Positions 26,226 through 35,592 of a stretch of 52,394 bases of DNA are shown here, piece by piece. The first letter of the stretch is position 1, and every line of letters starts with the position of its first letter. The notes beneath the pieces are model-generated. The model ran no database searches. It was not told the DNA's origin and saw only the letters and a list, made by a program, of their open reading frames with translations. A program made the position numbers and the translations under genes. This stretch comes from Bacillus ndiopicus (GTDB taxonomy: Bacteria; Bacillota; Bacilli; Bacillales_A; Planococcaceae). Location: contig NZ_HG964413.1 in the NCBI RefSeq assembly GCF_000612805.1, positions 1 through 52,394 on the forward strand, written 5' to 3'.

Positions 26226-27119
26226 CTATGCTTTCATTCTTGGGTCTAGTGCATCTCGTAACCCGTCACCTAATAAATTCAGTCCTAATACTAAAAACGA
26301 AATCATAATCCCTGGGAATAGTGCCATATGTGGTGCGTTGAATAAGAAATCACGCCCTGCTGATAGCATCGCCCCCCATTCTGGTGAAGGTGGCTGTGCG
26401 CCTAAACCTAAAAACGATAGACCTGCTGCTGATAAAATTGCCGTTGCTAAACGCATAGAAGCTTGAATAATAATCGGTGATAAAATATTCGGCAAAATAT
26501 GTCTAAATAAAATAATCACATTATTTGCTCCTAATGTTCTTACTGCGTCAATATACTCTAATTTTTTTACTTCCATCGTAGAACCACGTACAATACGAGC
26601 AAACATTGGAATAGAGAAGAAACCAACAGCAATTGTTACATTAATTAAGCTTGTACCTAAGGCACTAACAATTGCTAAAGCTAGTAAAATACCTGGGAAT
26701 GCTAACATTACATCAATCAAACGACTAATTATAGAATCAATTTTTCCTCCATAATACCCCGCGACTAAACCTAATAAAATACCAACTGAGCCACCGAATA
26801 ATACCGCTGAAAAACCAACGCCCAATGTTAAATATGAACCATATAAAATACGGCTAAGAATATCGCGACCTTTATCATCTGTCCCCATTAGATGGTCTAA
26901 AGTCGGTCCTTGTAATTTGTTTTGTAAATCAATTTCATATGGATCATATGGTGAAAGTAATGGTCCGAAAATTAACATCAATGCATAAATAGATAAAATA
27001 ATAAGTCCTGCTAACGCAGCCTTATTTGAATAGATTTTTTGCCATAATTCTTTTCGTTTCTTCTTTTTTACTTGCGAGCGTACTTGGCTTAATGTTGCTG
27101 CTTGAACATTTTCACTCAT
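26226..27119 (-). CDS. Peptide-type ABC permease (OppC/DppC)
   Basis: 297 residues. A cytoplasmic basic N-terminus, first membrane segment at about 33-53, then HLMGTDDKGRDILSRILYGS, the family hallmark, and the EAA loop around GSTMEVKKLEYIDAVRTLGA. First gene of the operon, divergent from the binding-protein gene across 188 bases that must hold both promoters (a TATAAT at about 27257 faces the binding protein). Confidence 0.92.
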   Translation of the reverse strand: MSENVQAATLSQVRSQVKKKKRKELWQKIYSNKAALAGLIILSIYALMLIFGPLLSPYDPYEIDLQNKLQGPTLDHLMGTDDKGRDILSRILYGSYLTLGVGFSAVLFGGSVGILLGLVAGYYGGKIDSIISRLIDVMLAFPGILLALAIVSALGTSLINVTIAVGFFSIPMFARIVRGSTMEVKKLEYIDAVRTLGANNVIILFRHILPNILSPIIIQASMRLATAILSAAGLSFLGLGAQPPSPEWGAMLSAGRDFLFNAPHMALFPGIMISFLVLGLNLLGDGLRDALDPRMKA

Positions 27120-27307
27120 GCTCCTACCTCCCTATTGAATAATTGTGTCTTCAATTTAAAAAACTTTCGCACGAAAGTAAATACGAATTTTCGGAGTTGT
27201 TAGAATATTTAAAGAAGTGGTCAGATTTGTGAAAATAAATAATAATTTTTTTCGCTATAATGCAATTAGGTTAACCAAACACACTACATGAAAGAGGGTT
27301 AGAGGAT

Positions 27308-28864
27308 ATGAAAAAATTTAAAGTAGCATTTCTACTTTTATTAATAGTAGCTATATTACAAGCTTGTTCAACAGCTAATAAAGCTACTGAGAAAGAGTCT
27401 GGAGGAGATTCTTCTTCTCTAGCAGATGAATTAATTGTATTACGTGCATCAGATGCAACAAGCTTAGATCCACACTTTATTACAGATATTCCATCTGCTA
27501 ATATTGTTCACGGTAAAGTTTACGAAACATTAGTAGCATTCGATAAAAATCGCAACCTTGCTCCATTATTAGCAAAATCTTGGGAGCAAGTAGATGACAC
27601 AACTTGGACATTTGAATTAAATGAAGGAATTAAGTTCCATGATGGTGCTGATTTTAATGCAGAAGCAGTAAAAGCAACATTTGACCGTATATTAGATCCT
27701 GCAACAGCATCACCACAACGTGATAAATTAGGTATGATTCAAGAAGTTACTACAGACGGTGACTATAAAGTTACAATGAAATTAAATCAACCTTATGCTG
27801 GATTACTAGCTATTTTAGCTAGCCAAGAAGGTAGCATTTTAAGCCCTAAAGCAATCCAAGAAAATGCAGAAGGTTTAAAAACTCATCCAGTTGGTACAGG
27901 TCCATTCGTATTTGAATCTTGGACATCTGGTCAATCTATTACTTTAACAACAAACGAAGATTATTGGGGCAAAAAGCCTTCTTATAAAAAACTTACATTT
28001 AAAATCGTACCTGAAGATGCAACTCGCTTAGCAATGGTTGAAAGCGGTGAAGCACATATTTCTGACCAAGTACCTGTAACAGAATTAGATCGCATTGACA
28101 ATTCTTCAACAATGTCTTTATTCCGTACAGAAGGCTTAGCTGTTGAATATATTGGCTTCAACGTAACAGACAGCCTATTATCAGATGTAAAAGTACGTCA
28201 AGCAATTAGCTATGCAGTAGACCGCGAAGCAATTATTAGCGGTATTTATGACAACGTTGGTACATTAGCAAACTCTGCTATGAGTCCAATGGTTGTTGGT
28301 TACTCTAAAAATGTAAAAGGCTATGACTACAATGTAGAGCAAGCAAAAACATTATTAAAAGAAGCTGGAATCGCTGAAGGTACAACTGTTAAGCTATTAA
28401 CAAGCGACCGCAAAGAGCGTATTAACATGGCTGAAGTAATTCAATCACAACTGAAAGGCATTGGCTTAAATGTAGAAATTCAAGTAATGGAGTATGGCGC
28501 ATACATCAACGAAATTTCTAATCATCAACACCAAATGTTTATCGGTGGTTGGGGTAACGCAACAGGTGATGGCGACTACAACCAATACAATCTATTCCAT
28601 ACAGCGTCTCAAGGACCTCCTGGAAACCACTTCTTCTACTCTAATCCAGAGGTAGATAAGCTAATTGAAGCGGCTCGTGGTGAATCAGATTTAGAAAAAC
28701 GCGCTGGCTTATATGAAGATGCAATGAAAATCGAGTTAGACGAAGCTGTATACATCCCAGTTCGTAACTATGAACATCTAGCTGTTTATAACAATAAGGT
28801 GAAAAACTTCTGGTTAGATGCTTCTAACTACACGATGCTTTCAGATGTAGAAATTTCAAAATAA
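27308..28864 (+). CDS. Extracellular solute-binding lipoprotein (family 5, DppA/OppA-like)
   Basis: 518 residues with a lipoprotein signal, MKKFKVAFLLLLIVAILQAC, lipobox Cys at residue 20. The SBP_bac_5 fold is shown by LDPHFITDIPSANIV, WEQVDDTTWTFELNEGIKFH and the later HPVGTGPFVF. It feeds the divergent permease/ATPase operon. It is followed without a terminator by two amidohydrolase genes, so the importer probably brings in their substrate. Confidence 0.92.
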   Translation: MKKFKVAFLLLLIVAILQACSTANKATEKESGGDSSSLADELIVLRASDATSLDPHFITDIPSANIVHGKVYETLVAFDKNRNLAPLLAKSWEQVDDTTWTFELNEGIKFHDGADFNAEAVKATFDRILDPATASPQRDKLGMIQEVTTDGDYKVTMKLNQPYAGLLAILASQEGSILSPKAIQENAEGLKTHPVGTGPFVFESWTSGQSITLTTNEDYWGKKPSYKKLTFKIVPEDATRLAMVESGEAHISDQVPVTELDRIDNSSTMSLFRTEGLAVEYIGFNVTDSLLSDVKVRQAISYAVDREAIISGIYDNVGTLANSAMSPMVVGYSKNVKGYDYNVEQAKTLLKEAGIAEGTTVKLLTSDRKERINMAEVIQSQLKGIGLNVEIQVMEYGAYINEISNHQHQMFIGGWGNATGDGDYNQYNLFHTASQGPPGNHFFYSNPEVDKLIEAARGESDLEKRAGLYEDAMKIELDEAVYIPVRNYEHLAVYNNKVKNFWLDASNYTMLSDVEISK

Positions 28865-28889
28865 AAAGTAAGGAAGGATGATTTGCTTC

Positions 28890-30134
28890 ATGAAACTATT
28901 GATTAAACAAGCTCAATTAGAAACTGGCTATCAGTACGAGGATGGTTTTATCATGGGAACGGCTATAGCACCGTTTGATATTTTAATTGAGGATGGGAAA
29001 TTCAAGAAAATCGAAACAACCATTGAAGTCGAATCTGATATGGAAGTAATTGAAGCGAATGGGCAACTACTGTTGCCCTCCTTTCGTGAAATGCACATCC
29101 ATATTGATAAAACATACTTTAGCGGCGACTGGAAAGCACCTACGCCAATTACAAAAGGCATCCTAACACGTATTGAAGAAGAGCAAGTATTGCTACCAAA
29201 GCAATTGCCTTTTGCTAAAGACCGCGCTATCAAAATGGTTGAGCATTTAATTGCGAATGGACACACGCATATTCGTTCACATTGTAATGTCGACCCACAA
29301 ATTGGTACAAAGCATATTGATATCACAGTGGAAGTGTTGGAATCCTTTAAAGATCAAATTACATATGAGATCATTGCCTTCCCTCAGCATGGATTAATCC
29401 GTTCAGCGGTTGAACCATTAATGCGTGAAGCAATGGAAAAAGGAGCAACACATGTCGGTGGTGTAGACCCAGCAACTGTTGACCGCGATGTACACAATTC
29501 TTTAGAAACAATGATTCAAATTGCCAAGGATTATAACAAAGATATCGATATCCATATACATGACCGTGATACGCTAGGCGAGCATGAATTCCATGTGATG
29601 ATGGATTTATTAGAGAAGCACGATTTTAAAAATAATGTCACAATTAGCCATGCAATTGCGTTATCTGATTTACAGGGAGAGCCATTAGAAAGGCTTACAA
29701 AACGCCTTGCTTCTTTCAATATTGATGTCACAACAACTGTGCCAATCGGCCAAAATCGCTCGACTATTCCAATCCCATATTTATACGAAAACGGTGTACA
29801 TGTCTCTGTTGGGCATGATAGCTTAACGGATCACTGGTCTCCTTTTGGTACAGGCAATACAATTCAAAAATTAAATGTTTTAGCTGAGCGCTTCAGATTG
29901 ATCGATGAATACAGACTTAGCCAATCTATTAAATATGCAACAGGTGGTATTACCCCTCTTAATGCTGAAGGTCAGCAAGTATGGCCAAAAGCAGGTGATG
30001 CAGCAAACGCTTTGTTAGTCGATGCAGTTAGTGCTGCGCATACAATTGCTCGTATTTGTCCAATTACAACTGTCATTTCAAAGGGCGCTGTTATCCACCA
30101 AGAAAACGTTGAATTGAAAGGAGCTTACCGATGA
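28890..30134 (+). CDS. Cytosine-deaminase-like amidohydrolase 1
   Basis: About 414 residues of the amidohydrolase superfamily (COG0402, CodA-like). Metal-ligand segments are complete: MHIHIDKTYF, then DIHIHDRDTLGEHE, ISHAIALSD and VGHDSLTDHWSPFG with the catalytic Asp. The start at 28890 is chosen from the AAGGAAGGATG site. These enzymes deaminate or hydrolyse N-heterocycles such as cytosine or ammelide. It overlaps the next gene by ATGA. The real substrate is unknown. Confidence 0.85.
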   Translation: MKLLIKQAQLETGYQYEDGFIMGTAIAPFDILIEDGKFKKIETTIEVESDMEVIEANGQLLLPSFREMHIHIDKTYFSGDWKAPTPITKGILTRIEEEQVLLPKQLPFAKDRAIKMVEHLIANGHTHIRSHCNVDPQIGTKHIDITVEVLESFKDQITYEIIAFPQHGLIRSAVEPLMREAMEKGATHVGGVDPATVDRDVHNSLETMIQIAKDYNKDIDIHIHDRDTLGEHEFHVMMDLLEKHDFKNNVTISHAIALSDLQGEPLERLTKRLASFNIDVTTTVPIGQNRSTIPIPYLYENGVHVSVGHDSLTDHWSPFGTGNTIQKLNVLAERFRLIDEYRLSQSIKYATGGITPLNAEGQQVWPKAGDAANALLVDAVSAAHTIARICPITTVISKGAVIHQENVELKGAYR

Positions 30135-31345
30135 GTCAATGGCTATTAAATGTACGCCTCGAAACAGGTGAACAATTACATGAAGATGGAAGCATCCAAA
30201 CAACAACTGCTCTGTTCCATATTGAAATTGATGAGCAAGGTCATATTGCACAGCTAAAAACTGCTGAAGAAGTATTTCAACCAGAGAATGCACAGGATAT
30301 GCAAGGTAAATTAGCATTACCAGCCTTTAAGGAAATGCATAATCATTTAGATAAAACATACTTATCTTTACCTTGGAAAGCTTGTCGTACAGTTAGTGGG
30401 CTTGAGGAGCGTTTACATTTTGAATCACTTGAGCTTTCTGCTTTAGCAGAGAACTGTGAACAACGCGCAAGTGCAATGATTGAGAAAATTCTAGGGCATG
30501 GTGCGAACCATATTCGTACACATGTTAATATCGATCCATATATCGGTTTAAAAAACTTAGAAGGTGTTTTAGCTGCTCTTGATAAATATAAGGATTATGT
30601 CACTGCGGAGGTTATCGCCTTCCCTCAGCATGGGTTATTAGGTGGAGATGTGCCAAATTTATTGCGTGAGGCATTACGCAACGGTGCTACAATGCTTGGT
30701 GGATTAGATCCAGGTGGCATTGACCGCAATATCGAAAAATCGCTACAAACAACAATGGAAATTGCACAAGAATTCAACGTGGATGTCGACTTCCATATAC
30801 ACGACAACGGACATTTAGGCTATTACACAATCGAAAAATGGCTTGATATGGTTGAGGAAAGTGGCTTTAAAGGAAAAACTGATTTTAGTCACTCCTTTTC
30901 TTTAGGCGATGTAACTGTCCCAGAGCAAATCGCAATGGCGAAGCGTCTGAAAAAACATAATTCTGCCATTATGTCGACAGTACCATTTAATTTAGGCCGC
31001 AACATTCCACCAATTGATTTATTAACTGAACATGGCGTAAATGTTCATTTCGGCTGTGATGGCTTCTATGACTCATGGAGTCCATATGGTATTGGTGATA
31101 TTTTACAAAAGGCTTGTACATTTGCAGATGTTACACGTAAAATTACCGAGCGTGAGCTACGTCAAAGCTTAGGCTATATTACAAATGGCGTTACACCTTT
31201 AGATAGCAAAGGTAATATGCAATGGCCAAAGGCTGGCGATGAGGCAAGCTTTGTTTTTGTAGCATCAAGCTGTAGCGCAGAGACTGTGGCACGCCCACCG
31301 AAGAAGCGCGTTATGATGAACAAAGGGAAATTTTTCAATCTATAG
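30131..31345 (+). CDS. Cytosine-deaminase-like amidohydrolase 2
   Basis: 404 residues, a clear paralogue of the preceding gene with the same ordered motifs: MHNHLDKTYL, DFHIHDNGHLGYY, DFSHSFSLGD and FGCDGFYDSWSPYG. The His before the last catalytic Asp in copy 1 (GHD) is Cys here (GCD), which may alter specificity. Translationally coupled by ATGA. Two divergent paralogues suggest successive steps, two substrates or a hetero-oligomer. Confidence 0.85.
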   Translation: MSQWLLNVRLETGEQLHEDGSIQTTTALFHIEIDEQGHIAQLKTAEEVFQPENAQDMQGKLALPAFKEMHNHLDKTYLSLPWKACRTVSGLEERLHFESLELSALAENCEQRASAMIEKILGHGANHIRTHVNIDPYIGLKNLEGVLAALDKYKDYVTAEVIAFPQHGLLGGDVPNLLREALRNGATMLGGLDPGGIDRNIEKSLQTTMEIAQEFNVDVDFHIHDNGHLGYYTIEKWLDMVEESGFKGKTDFSHSFSLGDVTVPEQIAMAKRLKKHNSAIMSTVPFNLGRNIPPIDLLTEHGVNVHFGCDGFYDSWSPYGIGDILQKACTFADVTRKITERELRQSLGYITNGVTPLDSKGNMQWPKAGDEASFVFVASSCSAETVARPPKKRVMMNKGKFFNL

Positions 31346-31348
31346 TTT

Positions 31349-32245
31349 ATGAAATTAAAGGTCTATGCAATACTCATTGTTTGCGTTAACCTGTGGGCTT
31401 CCAACTTTATTATTGGCGCGGTGCTCGTCAATTATTGGTCAGCTTTGCATGTAACCGTTTATCGCCTGCTGTGTATTTGCTTATTTCTTGGGATTATCGG
31501 GTTTCCAACCATTCGTAAAGCTCGAATTCGACCTAAGCAATGGCTACTCCTTTGCCTAGCAGCTATACTCGGTGTTAGTATTAATCACCTTAGCTTCTTT
31601 AAAAGCTTAGAATCGACAAGCCCTATTACGGCTGCCTATATTTTAGCACTTACACCTATCATGACTGGGATTATTAATCGTATTGTGCGAGGAGAAAAGA
31701 AAGGCTGGCTGTTTTGGCTTGGCTCGGTTATATCTTTTACAGGAGTAGGCATTATTATTTCAGCAAAGCAAGGTGCTGCTACTCAATTTGGTATTGGGGA
31801 AGTTTTCAGCTTTTGTACAATGCTTAGCTTTGCTATTTTCCTTGTGTTGCTTGATGTGTTAAGAAAAGATCTAGATAGCTTTAGCGTCACTTTTTTCACA
31901 AGTTTTATCGGTTGCCTTGCCTTACTCCCTTTTTTAAGCTTTGCGCCAATTGTACCAAAACAAATCGCCGAGCTACCGATGATTCTTTTATTAATCATAT
32001 CAGCTATACTTGTACACGGTGTCAGCAACCTTGTCTGGAATGCTAATCAACACAAGGTTGGCTCAACGAATGCCGCCATTTTACTGAATTTAGAGCCAAT
32101 CATTACAATGCTACTAAGCGCGATTATCCTTCATGCTATCATCCAATCAAGCCAAATAATTGGCGGGGTACTTGTGCTAGCAGGCATCCTTATTTCCGTT
32201 GTTATTAGTGATAAGTTGCTCCCTCTAAAAAAACATAACCACTAA
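31349..32245 (+). CDS. EamA/DMT-family transporter
   Basis: 298 residues, ten hydrophobic segments arranged as two EamA repeats (first near 5-130, second near 150-290). It begins 3 bases after the second amidohydrolase and is probably translated with it, so it may export the product or relieve substrate excess. Bases 32078-32215 are repeated in degraded form at 35593-35733, on the far side of the lanthipeptide genes. Confidence 0.88.
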   Translation: MKLKVYAILIVCVNLWASNFIIGAVLVNYWSALHVTVYRLLCICLFLGIIGFPTIRKARIRPKQWLLLCLAAILGVSINHLSFFKSLESTSPITAAYILALTPIMTGIINRIVRGEKKGWLFWLGSVISFTGVGIIISAKQGAATQFGIGEVFSFCTMLSFAIFLVLLDVLRKDLDSFSVTFFTSFIGCLALLPFLSFAPIVPKQIAELPMILLLIISAILVHGVSNLVWNANQHKVGSTNAAILLNLEPIITMLLSAIILHAIIQSSQIIGGVLVLAGILISVVISDKLLPLKKHNH

Positions 32246-32249
32246 AATA

Positions 32250-32292
32250 AACGAACTATCCAAAAAGTAATCATGGGATAGTTCGTTTTTTA
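32250..32292 (+). terminator. Terminator after eamA
   Basis: AACGAACTATCC pairs perfectly with GGATAGTTCGTT and runs into TTTTTTA on the plus strand. It ends the binding-protein/amidohydrolase/EamA unit. Confidence 0.9.
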
Positions 32293-32387
32293 TTTACTCT
32301 TCTATAAAGAGCAAATTCACACATCTATTTTATATTAATACCTTAGCGATATAAATATAGAGCATTCGAAGGATCAACAAAACAGTA

Positions 32388-35018
32388 TTATAATGAAATG
32401 ATTGGGTAATAATTATCGATAAAAAATGGGCATTTACTTTCTGGTAATTCCTCTTTATCTAAATGCTCAATTCTATCTAGATAAATTAAAACACCTGCTG
32501 AACCCGTAAATAAATCAAAGGAGTTTCTATATAATTGTTCACCTGGCGTATACTTTTCCTCCACTATAAAAGTTTTTAAATAGTTATTAAGTCTGTTTAT
32601 CTCTTCTTTGATTTCTAGAGAATTAGTTAATTTGTAAAGGTCTATATAAAAATCGCCTATTCCCGTTAAGCCTCTCATATAGCTTATTTGAGCTGTAAAA
32701 TTCCCTTTTATAGAATTAAATATCTCTTCAATAATATTTTTGTATTTATTAAAGTCTACTCTCATTAAAGTTGCTGCCAAGCCCACTAACCCATCATACA
32801 CGTAAGGGGAATATACAAGCTCTCCTAGCTTTAAATTGCCCCTAGAAAATCCAATTAAATCTCCATTACGATATTCTAATTTATTTAAAACCAGCTCTAT
32901 TAAATGATCACAGATATCCTTATATATCATATCCTCTGTTTCTCTATATAAGTAGGAGAAAAATAAAGCCATTCCTGTATAACCAGACCCAAGACCAAGG
33001 TAAATCTCCCCATTTTTATTGGTACTCGGATACTCTTGCTTAAAATCATCTAGCTCTACTATTATCTTATTTCCACATTCTATGGCATAATCAAGATGTT
33101 TATTATTATTTGTAGCTTTAAAAGCTCTTAAACAATTTAATCCAATTCCAGCTAATCCATAGGAAAGGTCAAGTGCACTGTCGTTTAGATAGTGCCCCTT
33201 TGCATGTGCTAAAAAAATATCTCCTAATGAATTTTCATTTATCGAATAAAGTGCTCCTGCAATTCCACTACTTCCTGTTATAAGATTCCCATTCATTCTC
33301 TCTAAATCCGCTTTTTTCAGAAATTCTAATAACTTCTCTCCTTCTTGAACGAGGTTAGTAATTTTTAAAGAGTATAATATTCCTGTTATGCCATAAGCAA
33401 TATTATAAAAGTTAGTCTCATATGCTACTGGATCTCCAGGGAAAAAGTTTTCAACATTATATTTAAAATTAATCATTGGTTTACTTAATTCATCTCTTAA
33501 TTCGCTCATTTCTATTTGTGGTGACATATGTGTAAGATATTCTAGATTTAATATATCTACAATTTCATTAAAACAGGCCATTATTGTATCTCTATCAGGG
33601 TTTGTGTTCGTGTATAATAATTCTAGAAATTCAAATGCTGTTTGAGAAATTACTTTCTCATGTTTTAAGTAATATAAAAATTCCATGTATTTATTATGAT
33701 CATTCTCTAATATAGCTGTAAGGGGGAGAATGGTAGTAAACATTAGATAAGACAATTGTTCAAATGGCCTATTATCATAATAATTTCTATAACCTATAGT
33801 TTTCATGTTAAAACCTTGTTCATTATTGGCTCTAACATTTTCTAAGTCAATAAAGATTACGGTTCCATCATCTTGAACAATTATATTATTAGGTGACAAA
33901 TCCTCAAAAACAATCCCTTTTTCATAGAAATCTAAAAAGCCTTCAATAAGATTTCTCCATATTTTTAATAAGCTTCTGTTATATTTCTGAATTTTCTCTG
34001 AAGTTATTTTAAATTCTAATAAGGGATTCTTTGACGTAACATATGGACCTAAATTTGAACCTTCAATGTATTTTATTACAAGATAAAAGTGTTCCCATTC
34101 ACTGAAATAATCGATAAGATTGGGTATATTTTGTAACCCTAATGAGTTTAAATAAAGTATCTTTTCATATTCATTTTTTTGTAATACTAAAGCATCCGTA
34201 TTTGGAATCTCAAGACTAGTATAAGGTCGTGCTTCTTTTAAGACCACTTTATCATTATTAAATGTATCTAAAGCTAGATATACTCCTCCAGAAGCTGACA
34301 AATGTAATGCTTTTATTATCTGATATCTATTATTTAATAGTAATTCATCTTCATCTTCATCAAATAAAGAATTGTCATCCTCAAAGGGGTCTTGAACACC
34401 TTCAGGTAACGTAAAATAAGGTAATCTCACCTCTTTTACTTTCTCACCCTTTACATTATAAATATATGAATCATATTCGTTTTTATAATTCAATTCCCTT
34501 ATACTAACAAATTCACCATATCTATAATATAAAACTTTACATTCTTTATACCTATTATCAGACAGTATGTAAGGACCTTCAAAATTCTCCAATAAGAAAT
34601 ATAGCTCTTCCATAAGCTCAATAAAATGTTCTGTATCTCTTGGATATATAGTTATAAACTTCCCACTACTTCCTCTACCAGTGGTTTTAGAATTCATAAA
34701 TAAAAACATGTTAGTATCACTATTAAATTTATAATTCACTTTCTGCTTATTGCAAAATTCGGAAACAATACCCAATATTTCTTTATAATTTTGTAAATTG
34801 GCTGAAACATGGATTTTCCAACCTTGATTCTGTGTATAAGGTGAATGAGTTACTGATGACCAAACACCATTTTGTAAAATTCTTTGTTCATGCCCAAGAG
34901 TTTCATTTACTATATTATACAATTCAGTAGTTGGTAAATACTTATCAGCAGGTGCATAAAATAAATTATTAGATAATAGGTAATGTCCATGTGTACTTTG
35001 AGCAACGGTTCTCATCAT
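32388..35018 (-). CDS. Class III lanthipeptide synthetase (LanKC)
   Basis: 876 residues with three parts. An N-terminal lyase-like region (about 1-210) is followed by a Ser/Thr-kinase-like domain (about 230-500) with catalytic GIVFEDLSPNNIIV and DFG-equivalent IFIDLEN. The C-terminal LanC-like cyclase (about 540-876) has repeated G-x-x-G turns (SGIAGAL, SYGLAGIGL, GLGSGYTGM, DGLVGLA, RGLTGIG, TGSAGVL). The Cys-Cys-His zinc ligands of class I, II and IV cyclases are not visible, which fits class III. The enzyme would phosphorylate and eliminate Ser/Thr of the precursor at 35100-35207 and close lanthionine or labionin rings. AT-rich relative to neighbours by eye. No transporter or peptidase gene adjoins it. 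Confidence 0.9.
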   Translation of the reverse strand: MMRTVAQSTHGHYLLSNNLFYAPADKYLPTTELYNIVNETLGHEQRILQNGVWSSVTHSPYTQNQGWKIHVSANLQNYKEILGIVSEFCNKQKVNYKFNSDTNMFLFMNSKTTGRGSSGKFITIYPRDTEHFIELMEELYFLLENFEGPYILSDNRYKECKVLYYRYGEFVSIRELNYKNEYDSYIYNVKGEKVKEVRLPYFTLPEGVQDPFEDDNSLFDEDEDELLLNNRYQIIKALHLSASGGVYLALDTFNNDKVVLKEARPYTSLEIPNTDALVLQKNEYEKILYLNSLGLQNIPNLIDYFSEWEHFYLVIKYIEGSNLGPYVTSKNPLLEFKITSEKIQKYNRSLLKIWRNLIEGFLDFYEKGIVFEDLSPNNIIVQDDGTVIFIDLENVRANNEQGFNMKTIGYRNYYDNRPFEQLSYLMFTTILPLTAILENDHNKYMEFLYYLKHEKVISQTAFEFLELLYTNTNPDRDTIMACFNEIVDILNLEYLTHMSPQIEMSELRDELSKPMINFKYNVENFFPGDPVAYETNFYNIAYGITGILYSLKITNLVQEGEKLLEFLKKADLERMNGNLITGSSGIAGALYSINENSLGDIFLAHAKGHYLNDSALDLSYGLAGIGLNCLRAFKATNNNKHLDYAIECGNKIIVELDDFKQEYPSTNKNGEIYLGLGSGYTGMALFFSYLYRETEDMIYKDICDHLIELVLNKLEYRNGDLIGFSRGNLKLGELVYSPYVYDGLVGLAATLMRVDFNKYKNIIEEIFNSIKGNFTAQISYMRGLTGIGDFYIDLYKLTNSLEIKEEINRLNNYLKTFIVEEKYTPGEQLYRNSFDLFTGSAGVLIYLDRIEHLDKEELPESKCPFFIDNYYPIISL

Positions 35019-35053
35019 TTCATCCTTTCCATCTTCAAAAACTCCATATAAAA

Positions 35054-35086
35054 AGAAAGTCCAGAAGTTTCAACTTTAACTTCTGG
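35054..35086 (-). terminator. Attenuator-like hairpin between precursor and synthetase
   Basis: On the minus strand CCAGAAGTT pairs with AACTTCTGG (9 bp, 8-base loop; arms 35086-35078 and 35069-35061) and is followed by ACTTTCTTTTT. It lies in the 81-base gap after the precursor stop. Such partial terminators let far more precursor than enzyme be made. Confidence 0.7.
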
Positions 35087-35099
35087 AACCTCTTTTCTA

Positions 35100-35207
35100 T
35101 TATGGTCTAACTAAGCAGTAAAGCATTGACGAAGTACAACTAAATTGTACAACTGGCTCAGAAACTTTTTCTTCAACTAAACGTTGCAATTTTAAAACAT
35201 TTTTCAT
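35100..35207 (-). CDS. Class III lanthipeptide precursor peptide
   Basis: A 35-residue ORF with ATG at 35207, 7 bases after a perfect AAGGAGG. The leader starts MKNVLKLQRL; hydrophobic residues plus LQ match the conserved box of class III leaders (labyrinthopeptin: ILELQ). It continues with acidic VEEKVSEP. The C-terminal core FSCTSSMLYCLVRP has Ser23, Thr25, Ser26 and Ser27 with Cys24 and Cys31. Ser23-x2-Ser26-x4-Cys31 fits the labionin consensus S-x2-S-x(2-5)-C. It is the first gene of the unit and precedes lanKC by 81 bases. The cleavage point is unknown. Function of the product (antibacterial, surface-active, signal) is not visible. Confidence 0.9.
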   Translation of the reverse strand: MKNVLKLQRLVEEKVSEPVVQFSCTSSMLYCLVRP

Positions 35208-35234
35208 ACACAAACCCTCCTTACCCCTAATATG

Positions 35235-35263
35235 TAAATATAAACCTTAAAGGTTTATATTTA
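35235..35263. promoter_or_regulatory. 29-bp palindrome at the lanthipeptide transcription start
   Basis: Arms TAAATATAAACCTT and AAGGTTTATATTTA, 14 bp each, perfect, with one central base. It touches the -10 box and covers the expected start site. It could be a repressor operator or a 5' stabilising hairpin in the mRNA; the sequence alone does not decide. Confidence 0.75.
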
Positions 35264-35291
35264 TAATACATATAAATGTGAAAATAGTCAA
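35263..35291 (-). promoter_or_regulatory. Promoter of the lanthipeptide genes
   Basis: Minus strand: -35 TTGACT (35291-35286), 17-base spacer, -10 TATTAT (35268-35263). About 55 bases separate it from the precursor ATG. No pheromone-regulator gene is adjacent. Confidence 0.7.
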
Positions 35292-35592
35292 ACTTTTTCT
35301 ATTATTCAGTTTTATGTGTGCACTTCTAATAGTTATATGAAATTCTTGAATAGATTATATTTTCCTTAAAATTATTTTAATTATTGATACTAATCATTTT
35401 CAAATCAGCTATTAAATTCATACAAATAAATAATAATGTTTGCATTAATTATGGTAACAAATGCGCCCACTCACTTATCTCCATAATAATTTCCAATTCT
35501 ACAATCAAATTATATATGTCTATTAATTGTGTAGTTCTAGCTCAAGTGCCTCAACTATTAAAATAAATTATTAATATCATAAATTTCATCGT
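35292..35592. other. AT-rich intergenic stretch right of the lanthipeptide promoter
   Basis: About 300 bases with no gene I can support. A 60-codon open frame on the plus strand lacks a ribosome-binding site and coding character. It may be residual insertion-junction DNA. Confidence 0.4.

Noticed and set aside
35384..35566. 60-aa plus-strand ORF
   Set aside because: No ribosome-binding site, low-complexity AT-rich composition and no recognisable feature.
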